Of a stretch of 64,000 nucleotides of DNA, positions 46,201 to 56,500 are shown piece after piece (position 1 is the stretch's first letter; every line of letters begins with the position of its first letter). The translations under genes and the position numbers were made by a program. Where the stretch lies: NCBI RefSeq assembly GCF_949628265.1, contig NC_088790.1, positions 23,440,545 through 23,504,544 on the forward strand. The letters are read 5' to 3'. Origin of the DNA: Cloeon dipterum (taxonomy: Eukaryota > Arthropoda > Insecta > Ephemeroptera > Baetidae). A model generated the notes under the pieces. The model was not told where the DNA came from. It did no database searches and saw only the letters and a list, made by a program, of their open reading frames with translations.

Positions 46201-48225
46201 AAGCCGATCGCCTCGACGACGCTGCCGGCGATGATGGGCCCGACCGCGTACGCCAGCGAGTACGAGATGTCGGCGATGGCGTAGATGCTGCCGTAGACGG
46301 AGACGTAGCGCACGTCGACCAGGTAGCCGAGCGTGGGCAGCAGCGCCGTGTCGATCAGCGCGATGCCGAAGCAGATGCCGCAGATGGGAATCATCAGCAT
46401 GACGTACGACGTGCTGAACGGGATGATGAAGCAGCACAGACCCTCCATCACCAGGCCGATGGAGGCCATCAACCACTGGTACTGCGGGTACTGCCTGGCC
46501 ATCTTGACCGTGATGATGACGCCGATGACGTGCGGGAAGAAGGCCGGCAGCCAGATCATGCCGATCTTCCAGTTCTCCTGCGTCATGTTGTCCTCCATCC
46601 ACAGCGAGATGGTGGGCTCGAGGAAGGCGAGCGCCACGTTGGACATCATGAGGGCGCCGGCGCACACGGCGATGTAAGGATCGATGAACAGCCGCCAGAT
46701 GGGGATGGTCGACTGCTGCCTGTTCCGCTCGCTGTCCCGCAGCTGCTCCTTGATCGGCTTCATGACCAGCAGCAGGCCGAAGCCGTCGGCCAGCGAGACG
46801 AACGCCAGGATGAGGAACGGCATCTCCTTGCCGGCGAACTGGTAGAGCGCGCCGCCGAACGGCGGCGCCACCAGGCAGCCGAACGAGATGAAGGCGAGTG
46901 CTATGCCGAGGGCCTTGGAGCGTTCGGCCTCCTCGGTGAAGCGGTCGGCGATCATGGCGAGTCCGGCGGTGTCTGCGAACGCTGAGCCCACCCCCTGCAG
47001 GCTGCGCGCGAAGAAAAGGGTGCCGTAGCTGCGGCCGCACGCGAACACCGCCGTGCTGAAGAACATGATGGTCAGACCTATCATCATGGGGATGTCGTAG
47101 CCGATTCGGTCGATCAGGGCCCCCGAAAAAGGGTTCACCATCAGCTGCACGATCGCCTTGGAGGCGAAAAGGATGCCTGTCGCCTGGTCCTGGCCCTCGT
47201 GTCCGTGCCCAGGTACCAGCGTGCCGTTAACGTCCAACACGGGCGCTGGCGTTCCGAACGCGCCCGTGTAGCGCAGGTAGTCTGGGATGATGGGCACGAT
47301 CACCATGTACAGCATGTTGTCCAGTAGCAACGCGATCGACACGATCACCAGGATGATCCGACGCTGGTTGGCCGGCTCCTGGATTTTGGCCCATGCCACT
47401 TCCTTGAACTCGTTCCACTCCATGTTGATGATCGGTATCTGGCGCGCCATTTTGCTAGAAGGGCTGTCTGTCGCGCGAGTCGGTCCTGATGCGCTTGCTT
47501 TCTTTCCACCCCCTTCTCGGCCTGGCAAAAACTTCTTTCTTTCTCTCTCAGGCACCTTTGAACACACGATCAGACACAAAATTAAAGACTCGCGATGCGT
47601 CAGATTGATTTCGGGAAAACTGAGAGGGATTGCTGCCGCGTTATCAGGACAGACTCGCGCGGAGGAGTTGAAATCTCCTGGGCATTGGTTTTCGCACGTG
47701 ATTTGCATACAACCCCTCCAGAGGAATGAAAGCCACACGAGAGGCAAAAACGGATAAAAAATTGGACTCACCTGTGTCAGGCAGAGTGGAAGGCAGGCGA
47801 TTCGAAATGAAGCTTCTGAGGTTAGAGGCCGTGGCGGCGGTGCTGTTGCCTAATTTGTCTGTTAGAAACGACAACGAGCTGGGCTGCGAGGCGGCATTGG
47901 TGCCCCTTTCGTCTTCCGAGTCTGCCGTCTTTGCCGCGGGTCGAGCGATCTGCCAGATTAAAAGTACTCTTCTCTCTCTCACTCTGTCTCTCGGAGGCCG
48001 CCTGCCTGCCTGCCCGCTCGATGGCTGCGCTGGTTCTGCACTACCTCCGTCCTGCTGCCCGCCCGCTCCGACCGCCCTTACGCACGCGCCTTTCCGCGCG
48101 CAGGTGAACAGCCGGCTCATGCCGCCGCCGCCTCCGCTGGCCGCAACATCGTCACCGATATCATCGCTGCAAACGCCACCCCGTTTAGAGGGTGCCCAAC
48201 GGCCTTCTTCCTGAGGCCCAGACAT
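34045..48225 (-). CDS. ChAT: Choline acetyltransferase, 12 coding exons
   Basis: Minus-strand exons (high-low): 48225-47772, 43715-43609, 41858-41667, 39421-39249, 39124-38947, 38668-38482, 36429-36212, 35667-35453, 35391-35269, 35054-34895, 34838-34644, 34251-34045; 802 residues, all in frame. It transfers acetyl from acetyl-CoA to choline in the cytosol of cholinergic terminals (carnitine/choline acyltransferase family). Seen: [12 protein letters not shown] after the leader, [17 protein letters not shown]...NRWFDKTVQ, catalytic H518 in [18 protein letters not shown] and LSTSQ...[16 protein letters not shown] near the end. The ~190-residue leader is longer than in mammals. The start is uncertain: ATG 48225, in-frame GTG 48249 (Drosophila ChAT is reported to use a non-AUG start), or ATG 48120. 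The intron between exons 8 and 9 is GC-AG. Intron 1 contains VAChT. Confidence 0.93.
34644..34838 (-). CDS. ChAT: ChAT exon 11
   Basis: Residues 670-734, including [13 protein letters not shown] and the FSLSTSQ active-site segment. Donor CAG|GTTTAA. Confidence 0.93.
34895..35054 (-). CDS. ChAT: ChAT exon 10
   Basis: Residues 616-669, with the [20 protein letters not shown] block that contacts CoA/substrate in the family. Confidence 0.93.
35269..35391 (-). CDS. ChAT: ChAT exon 9
   Basis: Residues 575-615 ([12 protein letters not shown] to LQLAYF). The acceptor GAGCAG|TTCAG is preceded by a short 61-nt intron with a GC donor. Confidence 0.85.
35453..35667 (-). CDS. ChAT: ChAT exon 8 (catalytic His exon)
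   Basis: Residues 504-574, carrying [20 protein letters not shown] with catalytic H518. It ends AAACAG followed by GCAAAT, a non-canonical GC donor. Splicing here gives a segment with the same length as human ChAT between the PAP and LDF landmarks. Confidence 0.88.
35668..36211 (-). other. ChAT intron 7 (AT-rich)
   Basis: Very AT-rich. No repeat or coding sequence recognised. Confidence 0.6.
36212..36429 (-). CDS. ChAT: ChAT exon 7
   Basis: Residues 431-503, including [25 protein letters not shown]. The acceptor is CTGTGCACAG. Confidence 0.92.
36430..38481 (-). other. ChAT intron 6 (2.05 kb)
   Basis: AT-rich, with a C/T-rich patch at 37290-37360. No element or coding sequence recognised. 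Confidence 0.5.
38482..38668 (-). CDS. ChAT: ChAT exon 6
   Basis: Residues 369-430 ([18 protein letters not shown] to REQLAQ). Donor CAAA|GTACGT. Confidence 0.92.
38947..39124 (-). CDS. ChAT: ChAT exon 5
   Basis: Residues 309-368, with [19 protein letters not shown] and [10 protein letters not shown]. Donor CAG|GTCAGT. Confidence 0.92.
39249..39421 (-). CDS. ChAT: ChAT exon 4
   Basis: Residues 252-308 ([20 protein letters not shown] to KHKEILD). Donor ACCA|GTCAGT gives a residue count equal to human ChAT across the join. Confidence 0.92.
39422..41666 (-). other. ChAT intron 3 (2.2 kb) with a G+C-rich island
   Basis: Contains a CpG-rich island at about 39960-40440, with (GGAGCT)3 near 40003-40020, and the hAT-type element at 41111-41445. 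Open frames in the island are GC-driven and overlap on both strands. An internal promoter or enhancer is possible. Confidence 0.45.
41111..41445. mobile_element. hAT-type miniature element in ChAT intron 3
   Basis: 335 bases bounded by CAGGGTTGCA / TTGCAACCCTG, flanked by a perfect 8-base target duplication CAGGCACT on both sides (41103-41110 and 41446-41453). No transposase. The intact duplication suggests a fairly recent insertion. Confidence 0.88.
41667..41858 (-). CDS. ChAT: ChAT exon 3
   Basis: Residues 188-251 ([20 protein letters not shown] to RHKNHDNW), the start of the conserved catalytic region. Donor TGG|GTACGT. Confidence 0.92.
41859..43608 (-). other. ChAT intron 2 (1.75 kb) with a G+C-rich block
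   Basis: A G+C-rich block at about 42640-43230 stands out. It has GGCCGG-type repeats and pyrimidine-rich stretches. No protein is recognised. It is a possible regulatory or alternative-promoter region. Confidence 0.4.
43609..43715 (-). CDS. ChAT: ChAT exon 2
   Basis: Residues 152-187 ([20 protein letters not shown] to SSFMGE). The phase-1 start matches the exon 1 donor and the phase-0 end matches exon 3. Confidence 0.85.
43716..45731 (-). other. ChAT intron 1, part downstream of VAChT
   Basis: Presumed to hold the VAChT 3' UTR (minus-strand AATAAA at 45524-45529 and, only 21 bases beyond the stop, at 45706-45711) and the rest of ChAT intron 1. AT-rich, no other gene. Confidence 0.5.
45732..47450 (-). 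CDS. VAChT: Vesicular acetylcholine transporter, single coding exon
   Basis: 572 residues, intronless, inside ChAT intron 1 on the same strand. It is a 12-helix major-facilitator protein that exchanges vesicular protons for cytosolic acetylcholine. The start is MARQIPII with context AAAATGG; the frame stays open further upstream to 47771, but this is 5' leader and does not look like family sequence. Seen: first helix (about 33-53) with D44, lumenal loop with N-glycosylation site N75, MFS loop motif [12 protein letters not shown] (110-121), intramembrane acids D367 and D393, and a cytosolic tail from about 440. The tail has an acidic dileucine-like SEANILM (449-455), a Gln/Pro-rich stretch (512-540) and two NPF motifs (545-547, 564-566). 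The length matches fly VAChT (about 580). Confidence 0.97.
   Translation of the reverse strand: MARQIPIINMEWNEFKEVAWAKIQEPANQRRIILVIVSIALLLDNMLYMVIVPIIPDYLRYTGAFGTPAPVLDVNGTLVPGHGHEGQDQATGILFASKAIVQLMVNPFSGALIDRIGYDIPMMIGLTIMFFSTAVFACGRSYGTLFFARSLQGVGSAFADTAGLAMIADRFTEEAERSKALGIALAFISFGCLVAPPFGGALYQFAGKEMPFLILAFVSLADGFGLLLVMKPIKEQLRDSERNRQQSTIPIWRLFIDPYIAVCAGALMMSNVALAFLEPTISLWMEDNMTQENWKIGMIWLPAFFPHVIGVIITVKMARQYPQYQWLMASIGLVMEGLCCFIIPFSTSYVMLMIPICGICFGIALIDTALLPTLGYLVDVRYVSVYGSIYAIADISYSLAYAVGPIIAGSVVEAIGFTALNMGIAFANLLYAPVLLYLKDIYDFKPFQSEANILMADPPDKKYQTYVMQDSVVSANPAEIGGAAGEVTNHLEYSKYQETNVDNNSAAYDNYQQGYQQQYVPPPPQQQQRPPPPQQPQPQSARDTNPFRTGVSEQPPPLDSASKNPFRQGFNY
47451..47771 (-). other. VAChT 5' leader / ChAT intron 1 start
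   Basis: Between the ChAT exon 1 donor (CACAG|GTGAGT) and the VAChT start. Possible acceptors for a VAChT-specific splice are CCCTCTCAG near 47617 and GTTCAAAG near 47552. Splicing exon 1 to either puts the ChAT frame into an early stop. Confidence 0.5.
47772..48225 (-). CDS. ChAT: ChAT exon 1 (N-terminal leader, shared cholinergic exon)
   Basis: Residues 1-151 if ATG 48225 is used. Gly-rich and Arg-rich low-complexity sequence is followed by [20 protein letters not shown] and [15 protein letters not shown]. The phase-1 donor CACAG|GTGAGT fits exon 2. The frame is open upstream to a stop near 48290, with GTG 48249 in frame. All start contexts are weak except ATG 48120 (G at -3). Confidence 0.7.
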
Positions 48226-48810
48226 CGGAACATCGGTTCCGTCGCCCACGTGCCGCTCGCTCCATTCACGCTTTTTGACAATGGCTTAATTCCTCTTTTA
48301 AGTCCCTGAGCGTGCGGTTGTAATTATAATACAGAAATAGCCAAATTTCCCTTCACCCAACAAATTTACGACATGCCAGAATGCACAATAGGCCCTGTAC
48401 CACCACCGCAAGCGAAACAAAAGAAAATATTTGCACTATACTCAATTCCCTTCTCCTTTATTCGTTTTGTAAGCTCAATTAGCTATCGCAAACGGTTGCG
48501 GTTGATTTGTATGTTGAGCGTAATTCTAGCAGCCCTCGTCAGCAGAACGAACGAACGACCGGCGGAGGGGATGCTGACTGGGAACGGGGCACGAGGGAGC
48601 ATCGCACACGCGCCGTGCAGCTCGGCTGACTTGGGCAGCATCTCCAGCGGGTCAAATATTGAATTTTCTGACTGGCAAACCTCTTGCTCAAGCAAAGGCT
48701 TGTGCCCTCCGCCGCAAAATCGATCTCGGCGCATAACACACACACGTTTAACTGAGACCGACAACCCTCAACATGAACCGAAATAATCCAGCACAAAATT
48801 TTATGCGATT
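48226..48810 (-). promoter_or_regulatory. Candidate cholinergic locus promoter and 5' UTR
   Basis: A G+C-richer region directly upstream of ChAT exon 1, expected to drive ChAT and, by analogy with other animals, VAChT. An out-of-frame ATG at 48273-48271 starts a short upstream frame. No TATA box stands out, and no NRSE/RE1 match good enough to report was found. Confidence 0.4.
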
Positions 48811-51800
48811 ATTTATTACACCTCTTAATTAGTAATGAGTTAAAGCTTGGTTTTCGATCTAAAATAATTTTTCTACGTTAAATTTCTATAGGCCTGTTAT
48901 GTAATTTAAAAATTTCTAGAAAAGTACTATTTTAATTAAGTATATTATAGTTTTATTTTTTCTGCAAAGTATAATCATTTAAAAAATCCAAAAACAAAAT
49001 CTATTGCAATGAATTGATGTAATTTAAAATAAATAGTCAGCCCTATTATTTATTTCAAAACCCTTGAGAAATTAATTTTAATTAAAGCGTTGATAATTTT
49101 TTTCCGCTTTAAAAGTCTGTATTTTATAGCAGTTGAAAATGAAATACTTCTCAAAACTTTGGGGAGATTTGCCTAATGAATAGGCACTAAGGCGAAATTA
49201 AGTGAATTGCCACTTGCCGCAAAGTTGGCTGCTGCAGACCAGGTGGCTCTGCTTGGTGGAGGTTGGTGGAACTGGGCGCTGACTGGGTCAGCAGGTGACC
49301 TGTCCTATTGATTTTTGCCGCCTCCTCCTGATGTATGTGTGCGTGTCGAGCGTCGCCCCCGCGCGCGCTTTGCTTACACGCCGGCTTTCTTGAGAGAGCA
49401 GAAAGATGCAATCGCTTCGCACAGCACACGTAAAATTCCCAATGACGTCGGAAGGTTGGAGGGTGGCAAAAAATAATGAAACACGAGACGGCTCACTTTT
49501 CATTTTCTAAACAGCTAAACATCAGTTTTATTTTTGCCTTTTCTTTCACCTACAAGTAAATAACAACAACGGATGTATATATTCCCTCCACTTATAGTTT
49601 CCTTTTTATGTATTAACAGTGTCTTGGCTGTTGAAACAAGTAAAGTAGCACTTTTTATAATGGTAAACTATCAATCAATTTCCAGAGGTTACAATTCAAC
49701 ATGTCCCAATTTCGACCGTAAATAATTTCCCGCAATTCAATTGATTCTGCTGTCGCAACGTTAGTTAGAGAGAGAAAGAGAGTTGGAGTAATATCACATA
49801 ATACTCTTCAATGTGCAGAAAATTCATTCAACAACAAAATGGTCCGTTTCCGAGAGACGCAAACATTTCAAAAGCTGGAAATAAAAATATCATGTGGCCA
49901 GCACATTATAGCGACGGGAAGAAATGAGAAATAATATAGGAATTCCAATTCTTCGCGTAATGGACAACCCTTAAGAGATCGATTGTCTAATTAGGTCCTA
50001 GGCTACGAGTACATCGTGATTGGAAAGAAATGGCGTCTACAACAACACAAATGGGAAAAGAACCAAACTCTTTTCTCCTCTGAACACTGCATGTTTGAAA
50101 ATGGAGCTGGAATATTATATTTTTCTTTATTATTCGACCATTTCAAACATTTAGAAAGCTCAAACCAACGCGCTGCCATTGGCTTGAAAGGAAATTCAAT
50201 GAACACTTTCTTCGTACTAATGTGTTATCAGTTCGCTTTCGTTTATGAATTTACCGCATTTTCGCTTCTTGAATTTAGATAGGTAACTCAACTATGGTAT
50301 ACATACATTAAAGAGACAAGGCAACCGAAGGGACCGCAGGACCAAGGTTGTGATTTGCAACACGGTGCCTTTGAAACGCTGGTTTAGTTTTAGTAGGCCT
50401 TCCAGTACAACACGGTCCCTTGAAAACACAAAAAATTTCCGCCTCTTCCCAGTTAAAGAAAGTAAATCAACCTGCATCCTCGTACTTGTGACATATATTG
50501 CACTTTGAATTATTCTTGAAAATATTCATTTATCCAGTAAAATTATACATAGTATTATATTGCTCTCCTATTTGGTTTTTTAAATGATATGTTACACTAA
50601 TCAATTGAGCTGGCTGATTTGAAGAATTTCCAGACGCAAGTTCACCAAAATTCAGACTCATTTGATTAAGATTAGTTTAATTTCATTTATCTGTGAAAAT
50701 GAAAATGAATGCCGTCTTTTCTCGTTGATATTTTGCAAAAGGTCGAAGGTGTGTGATATGTGGCAGTAGTTTTACTTTTCAGCTCTAGCTACCGAGTCTA
50801 CCCTGTGGTAAAGGTGTGTGCAACTGAAAAAGGGTCGGGCCTGTCGCGGCCCAAGGCACAAAATTTCAACGAGTAAAATCCGATTCATGTGCATTTTCTT
50901 GAATGTAAGCAGACGCACCCTCCTCCCCTCAACGTTAGTTAATTTGTGTGTAACATTTTAATAACACTCACCACTTATTAATCATGCGACACGTATATTT
51001 CTAAATCCAACGATTTTGCATATTCTGCGGTTTTTTAATTATTGTTTTAAATAATTGGGTATTGTTTCAGTACAACCACTCTGTAAGATGCACTTTTTGG
51101 GGTTTTCAATCGTGTTATGCATTTGAGAATTTTTTGCGAGGCAACCTTCGCACTTTCAACGCCACTGCTTAAATTATAAAGTCCGCATCTTACAGGCTTT
51201 CAACAGTTAAATGTGTGTTTATTTAAATTCCTCGTTCAACAAACAATTTAATATATTGCTTTTGACCAACATTCATTATACATTGTTTGAATTTGAATTG
51301 TGATATGTATGTGTGTGGGTGGGTGGGTGGGTGTGTATCAACTGTCATTTATAATTTCAAAACTCTCATCTCATTCGCCGCTCGCGGTTTATTCGAGTCT
51401 AAACTTCTAATTTATGTAATATATAACACAGCTTCGATTTCATGATCCTGTCAACAGTGGAGCAGCCGCTGTTTCCTCTCCATTATTGGGTGGCCCCTTA
51501 ACAACAGCGCCAACGTGTCTGTGCTTGCTTGCTTGCGATTATTACAAGTTAATTAATTCTCTAGCGCCTACGACTGGCCGAGAAGAGTGCTCCAAAACAA
51601 ATCAAATTGAACTTTGGGAGTTTCTCGTCGCTTTATCCGTTCCTCTCTGGCCAAATGCTGCGTGTGTTGTGTTAAGATTCGAGTCTACACCTTAATAAAA
51701 TGCTTTCCCGTGACTAGATCTCGATTCGGCTAATATCTTTCCGTCTGCTCTTGCTGCGCACCTACGCGTATATGTATGTTAATTAACTCGTCTGGCCTCT

Positions 51801-53042
51801 GTTTGCTTTTTATTACGTTAGGTTTACACACTTATGTATTACTCCGTGTATACTTTTGGGTACATCTTGTCAGAGTAGATATGCTTAGATACTGACTGCG
51901 GGGGCTCAAAGACCGAAATTAATCAACAAACTCTGCTGCGGCGCACTCGTAATGTGCGTTTCGGCCGATCGAGAGTGCACCTGCATTACAACGAAAGTTA
52001 ATAATAAAAAAATGACTGAATCGGGTTCGAGGGGGAGTTGTTCCTTGAGGTATTTATATACACGTTAGACACATTTCAAGAGTAACAAAAAATAAAACCA
52101 GCATTTGAGCTACGGTTACCCACGACATGCACTGTGCTTTCTTTCGGTGCCAGCGCCGGGCGCACGGCCGGTTTCCTCCTGCGGAATCTGCCAACTCGGC
52201 AAATTTTGAGGAAAATACTTGATGCTGACTGGCCAGTTACATTTCCAGGGCTGCATTATTTTTTTCGCTCAAATTTCAAATGCATTAATTAAATAAATAA
52301 TTCCAGCCAATCGAGGCTGAAACGTTACCAAAATTTTCGGTCGTTTCTGTACCAAAGAAAATCGTTTACTCTCAACAAAAGACAGGAATAGAAATTGAAT
52401 TTTAAGTTAAATCAACTCAAAAGACCAAGAATTGGATTTTTTACCAGTCAATTCACCATATTTTGCGTAAGCCCCTGAGTATAAAAGCTGCCAAGGGATA
52501 GCGCCACCGATTACTTATGATTTTAAGTCACGTCCGAACTCAATTCTGCCGCTGAGCATTGCATTCTTCAAATGATTTTCATTGATTTGCTGGAGAAAAA
52601 AATCGGACAATCTTATCGCTGTAAAAACGTAGAAAACAATTTTTCAGATAAAATTACTTTGCTGACTATTTTTATGGCGATTGGTTGGACTGATTTTTAT
52701 TTACAGCAAATCAAACATGAAAAAATTATGAAGTGCAAAATACACAGTAGTAAGATTGATTCTTAAATTGCAGTGGAACTGTCTTAAAATCTCAATTATA
52801 ATCAGGCGCCTTCTGTTGACAGCTTAAAGCACTAAGAGTATGCACAAAAAGTGATTTTTTTTATCAAGGGGTTCGAACAAGAAATGATTTTTTCAAATAT
52901 TCAATCAAAATATTATGAAATTTTAAATTATCAGATATTTTGACATTGTCTTCTGCTTAATTATCAGAAACAAAACACCGAAAATCAAGCTAAAATCGCT
53001 CGAAATTTAATAATCATTAGAGAGTTCAACAAAAATGATGTT
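48811..53042. other. Intergenic region between ChT and the ChAT/VAChT locus
   Basis: AT-rich, with a G+C-richer patch at about 49200-49450 that contains GGGTCA-n5-TGACCT (49285-49301), an inverted nuclear-receptor half-site pair. A perfect (GGGT)3GGG run is at 51317-51331. Short open frames show nothing recognisable. It probably carries upstream regulatory sequence for the cholinergic locus. Confidence 0.45.
51317..51331 (+). other. Potential G-quadruplex (GGGT)3GGG
   Basis: A minimal, single-base-loop G-quadruplex sequence GGGTGGGTGGGTGGG in intergenic DNA. Sequences of this form are known to be very stable in vitro; any role here is inferred. Confidence 0.6.
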
Positions 53043-53048
53043 TTTATT
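53043..53048 (-). terminator. Candidate ChT polyadenylation signal
   Basis: TTTATT on the + strand (AATAAA on minus) 223 bases beyond the ChT stop. Confidence 0.4.
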
Positions 53049-53270
53049 TTATCTTCCGGTCGTGAACTTTGAACTGTAAAAATCGAAAAATAAAACAATT
53101 TTTATCAGTTAAAAATAATGCTGCTTTTCGGCTAACGAGTGATAGAAATGTAACCTTGCAGATTTGGCCCAATATTCGTCAGGAGATTCACACTATTCAC
53201 TCGCGGATCGCGCAGAATTGAAACCGACACGTGAAAAATCGAGTGTTTGCCCGGCAGCTTAGTGCTGAGT

Positions 53271-53586
53271 TCAGAATGCGGTCTGGTCTTGTCTGAGGCG
53301 GTCAGAGCCTGCGACCGGCGGCGGCTGGTTGGCGCTCTGGCGGCGGGCGGTGATGGCCTCGGCGGCCGCGTCCATCTCGTCGTCCGGCTCCAGCGCCGGG
53401 TTGATCCTACCGTTGCGCTCGTCCACGGCCGAGTAGCTCTTCTGCGCCGCCGTGTTCATCATGGCCAGCTCGCCCTCGCCTGCCGGCTCGCCCACGCGCT
53501 CCACGTCCTCAGGGATGTTGACCACGCAGCGGAAGTAGTCGTAGCCCGGCGCCAACCGACCGGTTTCAAATATCCACTTTGTGAAC
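53271..53586 (-). CDS. ChT: ChT exon 10 (last helix end and cytosolic tail)
   Basis: Residues 480-584: FTKWIFETG, then [14 protein letters not shown], tail to QDQTAF and TGA. Confidence 0.93.
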
Positions 53587-56500
53587 CTGGGCACCCAATT
53601 ATAAATATTTCAATCAACTGATTAAATTTGCTGCTTTTTAAAACATTTGAATCTGTAGCCATTTTAAATGGACAGAGAATTTGGGAAATTAAGGAAAATG
53701 CAACAGATGGCTCCACGGTTCATTTACAATCGAGTGCTTGCGATTCTTAATTGAATCCTGTTTTGGCGTACCAAATGAAATAAATTTTTACGCCAAGAAT
53801 GCAAAGCAGCAGGAATAATTAAGGAAAATACAAAAAAAATTGTAAAAGAACCCTGCTGCCATCTGCTGGCAACTTCAAACACTAGCATTTAACACAATTG
53901 CAGCTCTGGTTTTCAGAAAAGATATAAACAAAATTGAATTCCAACTGAAACGAGTTAAATCCTTTCAAAAATTACCAAGAAACGCCGATGAGCGTGAGGA
54001 GGGACATGATCATGGCCATGGTGCGGAAGGGGAACAGCTGCTGTCCATCCTTGTAGCCTGGGTATTTGATCAAGGGCGGCAGACCGAGCAGCGGCTCGCC
54101 TCCGCTCAAACGGACGAAGAAGGCGACGATGTAGGCGGACAGACTGCCGTACGTGTTGCAGTGGTGCTTGAAGTGCACCACCATCAGCAATTGCGGGAAC
54201 AGGATGCAGTACACCAAGTCTGAACACATTGACCTGAGACAGTATGCGTTAGTCACGGCCAATGTTTTGTAAAAAATGGATTTTCCTTGTAAATTCATGC
54301 AGGCCTGATTCAAGAAATTAATTCAACACTTTTTCCCTCACATTTTTGAAGGAAAAAATTTTCCAAGCCGAGATAATAACCGAAATCTAGAATTTTGCAT
54401 GTTTAGATTGAGAAGGGTTTTGAGAACGGGGTCGATGAAGAAATTGCAGTGTCGGCCAATTATTAATAGAGACGTTGAACTCACCAGAGACCGTATATCG
54501 ATGGGATGGTGAGAGCCATGATTGTGGATAGGATGCCTACGATGATGATCGATACTCGCATCACCCAAATGATCTCCATTTCAGAGGCCTGCAAAACACG
54601 ACACAGAATTAAACACAGCGCTGTCTCAAAGTGTTCCATTTCGGGTCTCTCGAGTATAATTCGGGCGGGGATAACACGTACACGCCACAAATGGAGAACT
54701 ATTTAGCCTTACAACGTCCTATTTGTTCCGAGTGTGTTCTCTCTATTTTTAGAATCGCCAGTTAAATAGAAAAACTGCGTTTTAGCTTTTCGCCAAAAAG
54801 GGCACATGCCAAAGCTGCCCTTCCAAAGGGCATGTTGTGACGTAATATTTGAGGCATAGTGTTTCCAGAATCAATTGCTCTTAACAATTTATGGGTGGAC
54901 TGGCCTTGACCTAAAACTTGAGCCCAACTTGTGATCGAACAGTCCAACAGACAATGATTATATTCGATCGAAAATTTGCCAGATAAGTTATATTTACTAA
55001 AAATTAAATCAAGTCATGTGCTGATTTATCATATTTTATTTTTTACGACGAGAGTAGTGCTAGAAGAGTTGCATCTTGCGATTTATATTACTTTTTTATC
55101 GTTGTTGACGACTGAAGCAGTAAAGCTCGCACCACTGGCAGAATTGGATTTTTGCAATTGTTGCGCACGAGGATGCTTTTCTTCCTTCGTAGGCGGCATA
55201 TTATGTCTCACGTCATGTAAAACTTCCCCTCCAAACTCGCTCCGTAAATACACCACCAACGCGCTCCACGAACGCCCGGAAAATAATTTGTGGAGCCGGC
55301 CGCAGCTCTATTTCTATACCCAATGGAAAAATCGCGCGGATCACGCATTCGGATTCGCTCAAGGCTCATTCACCAAACAAAAAGTAATGTCGATTAGCCG
55401 CTATCGGCTTTGCAAAAATGAAAATATTATCTGAAAAAGTGGTCATTTGAACTTGGCCGAACGTGTTGCATAAAACAAAGCCGCGGAAAGCACGAGATGT
55501 TTGGCTTCCCGCGCGCACGACCACAACGAAAGAGAGCAACGTTATTATATTATTATTTTATTTCGGAGGAATATCGATTGTGTAGGCGTCACGTAATCAG
55601 TTCTTACCCGCTGGCGAAAGATGAGTTTGTAAACATTCCTGGCGAACATGGAGCTGGCCGAGAGCACGCTCGAGTCGGCCGAGCTCATCACGGCGGCCGA
55701 CACGGCGCCCAGCCCGAAAAAGGACACAAAATCGGGTGTCAGGTGCTGCAGCACCATCGGCAGGATCATCGACGTCTCCTGCTCCGTCAGCGGCCAGGGC
55801 CCTTTGTAGTTGGTCTCGTTCCAAGCTAAAACAAAAAACGGAAAATGCTCAACTTTGAAATGTTATACTTTCTTTACAAATTGTCGTTAATTGCATTTTA
55901 ACCAAAGGTGTCCGATTTCTTACACAGAACTAATTATCCTACGCAAGTTCTGAGTTTTTGTGTGGTAAAATTGGGTCGGCTTCTAGAAATACTCCCTCCT
56001 ATTCCGTAATTCACCAATGGGAAAGTCCTTTAGTGTTCGAAACTGCCAACAGACGGTGTCACCGTTCATTTTGAGGTAATTGGCTAATTTCACTGCGATT
56101 TCAGATTAATTTCTGCCACTGCGGTTCAGCCAATCGTGGTAGAAACGACAGCAAATATTGAAAATTAGGTGTAAAGGTTTCTACTGCAATTGGCCCAACC
56201 AATGTTGGTTTATGAGCCCGTCAAATTTAATATTTTTACGCAAAGAATGCACATTATCAAGATAGAATCTGAAATCGCAGTGTAAAGTAACCGTTGCTTC
56301 CTGATTGTTGGTTAGGTCGTAAACTGCTTCTTTTAAATGTGCCTGTGGGGATGTTTGGGGCAACCAAAGGTTTATCCACAGTAAAAATAACAAATTTTGA
56401 ATCGAAACTCTATATGAACGGTGACGCCATCTGTAAATTCTCCAAACTCGACTTGAACAATTGACCAATAATTGCTGGGGTTTCACCACTGTTTTTCGCC

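Noticed and set aside
45793..47040. 415-codon minus frame and 379-codon plus frame overlapping VAChT
   Set aside because: Arg/His-rich shadow frames of a G+C-rich gene. They have no family similarity, and the VAChT frame accounts for the sequence.
47451..47771. N-terminal extension of VAChT from the long open frame starting at 47771
   Set aside because: The frame is open, but MARQIPII at 47450 has the conserved family start and a good AAAATGG context. The upstream codons look like leader sequence and begin at the ChAT donor.
48226..48810. NRSE/RE1 silencer as in vertebrate cholinergic loci
   Set aside because: The only partial resemblance (CAGCATCTCCAGCG) misses key positions of the consensus.
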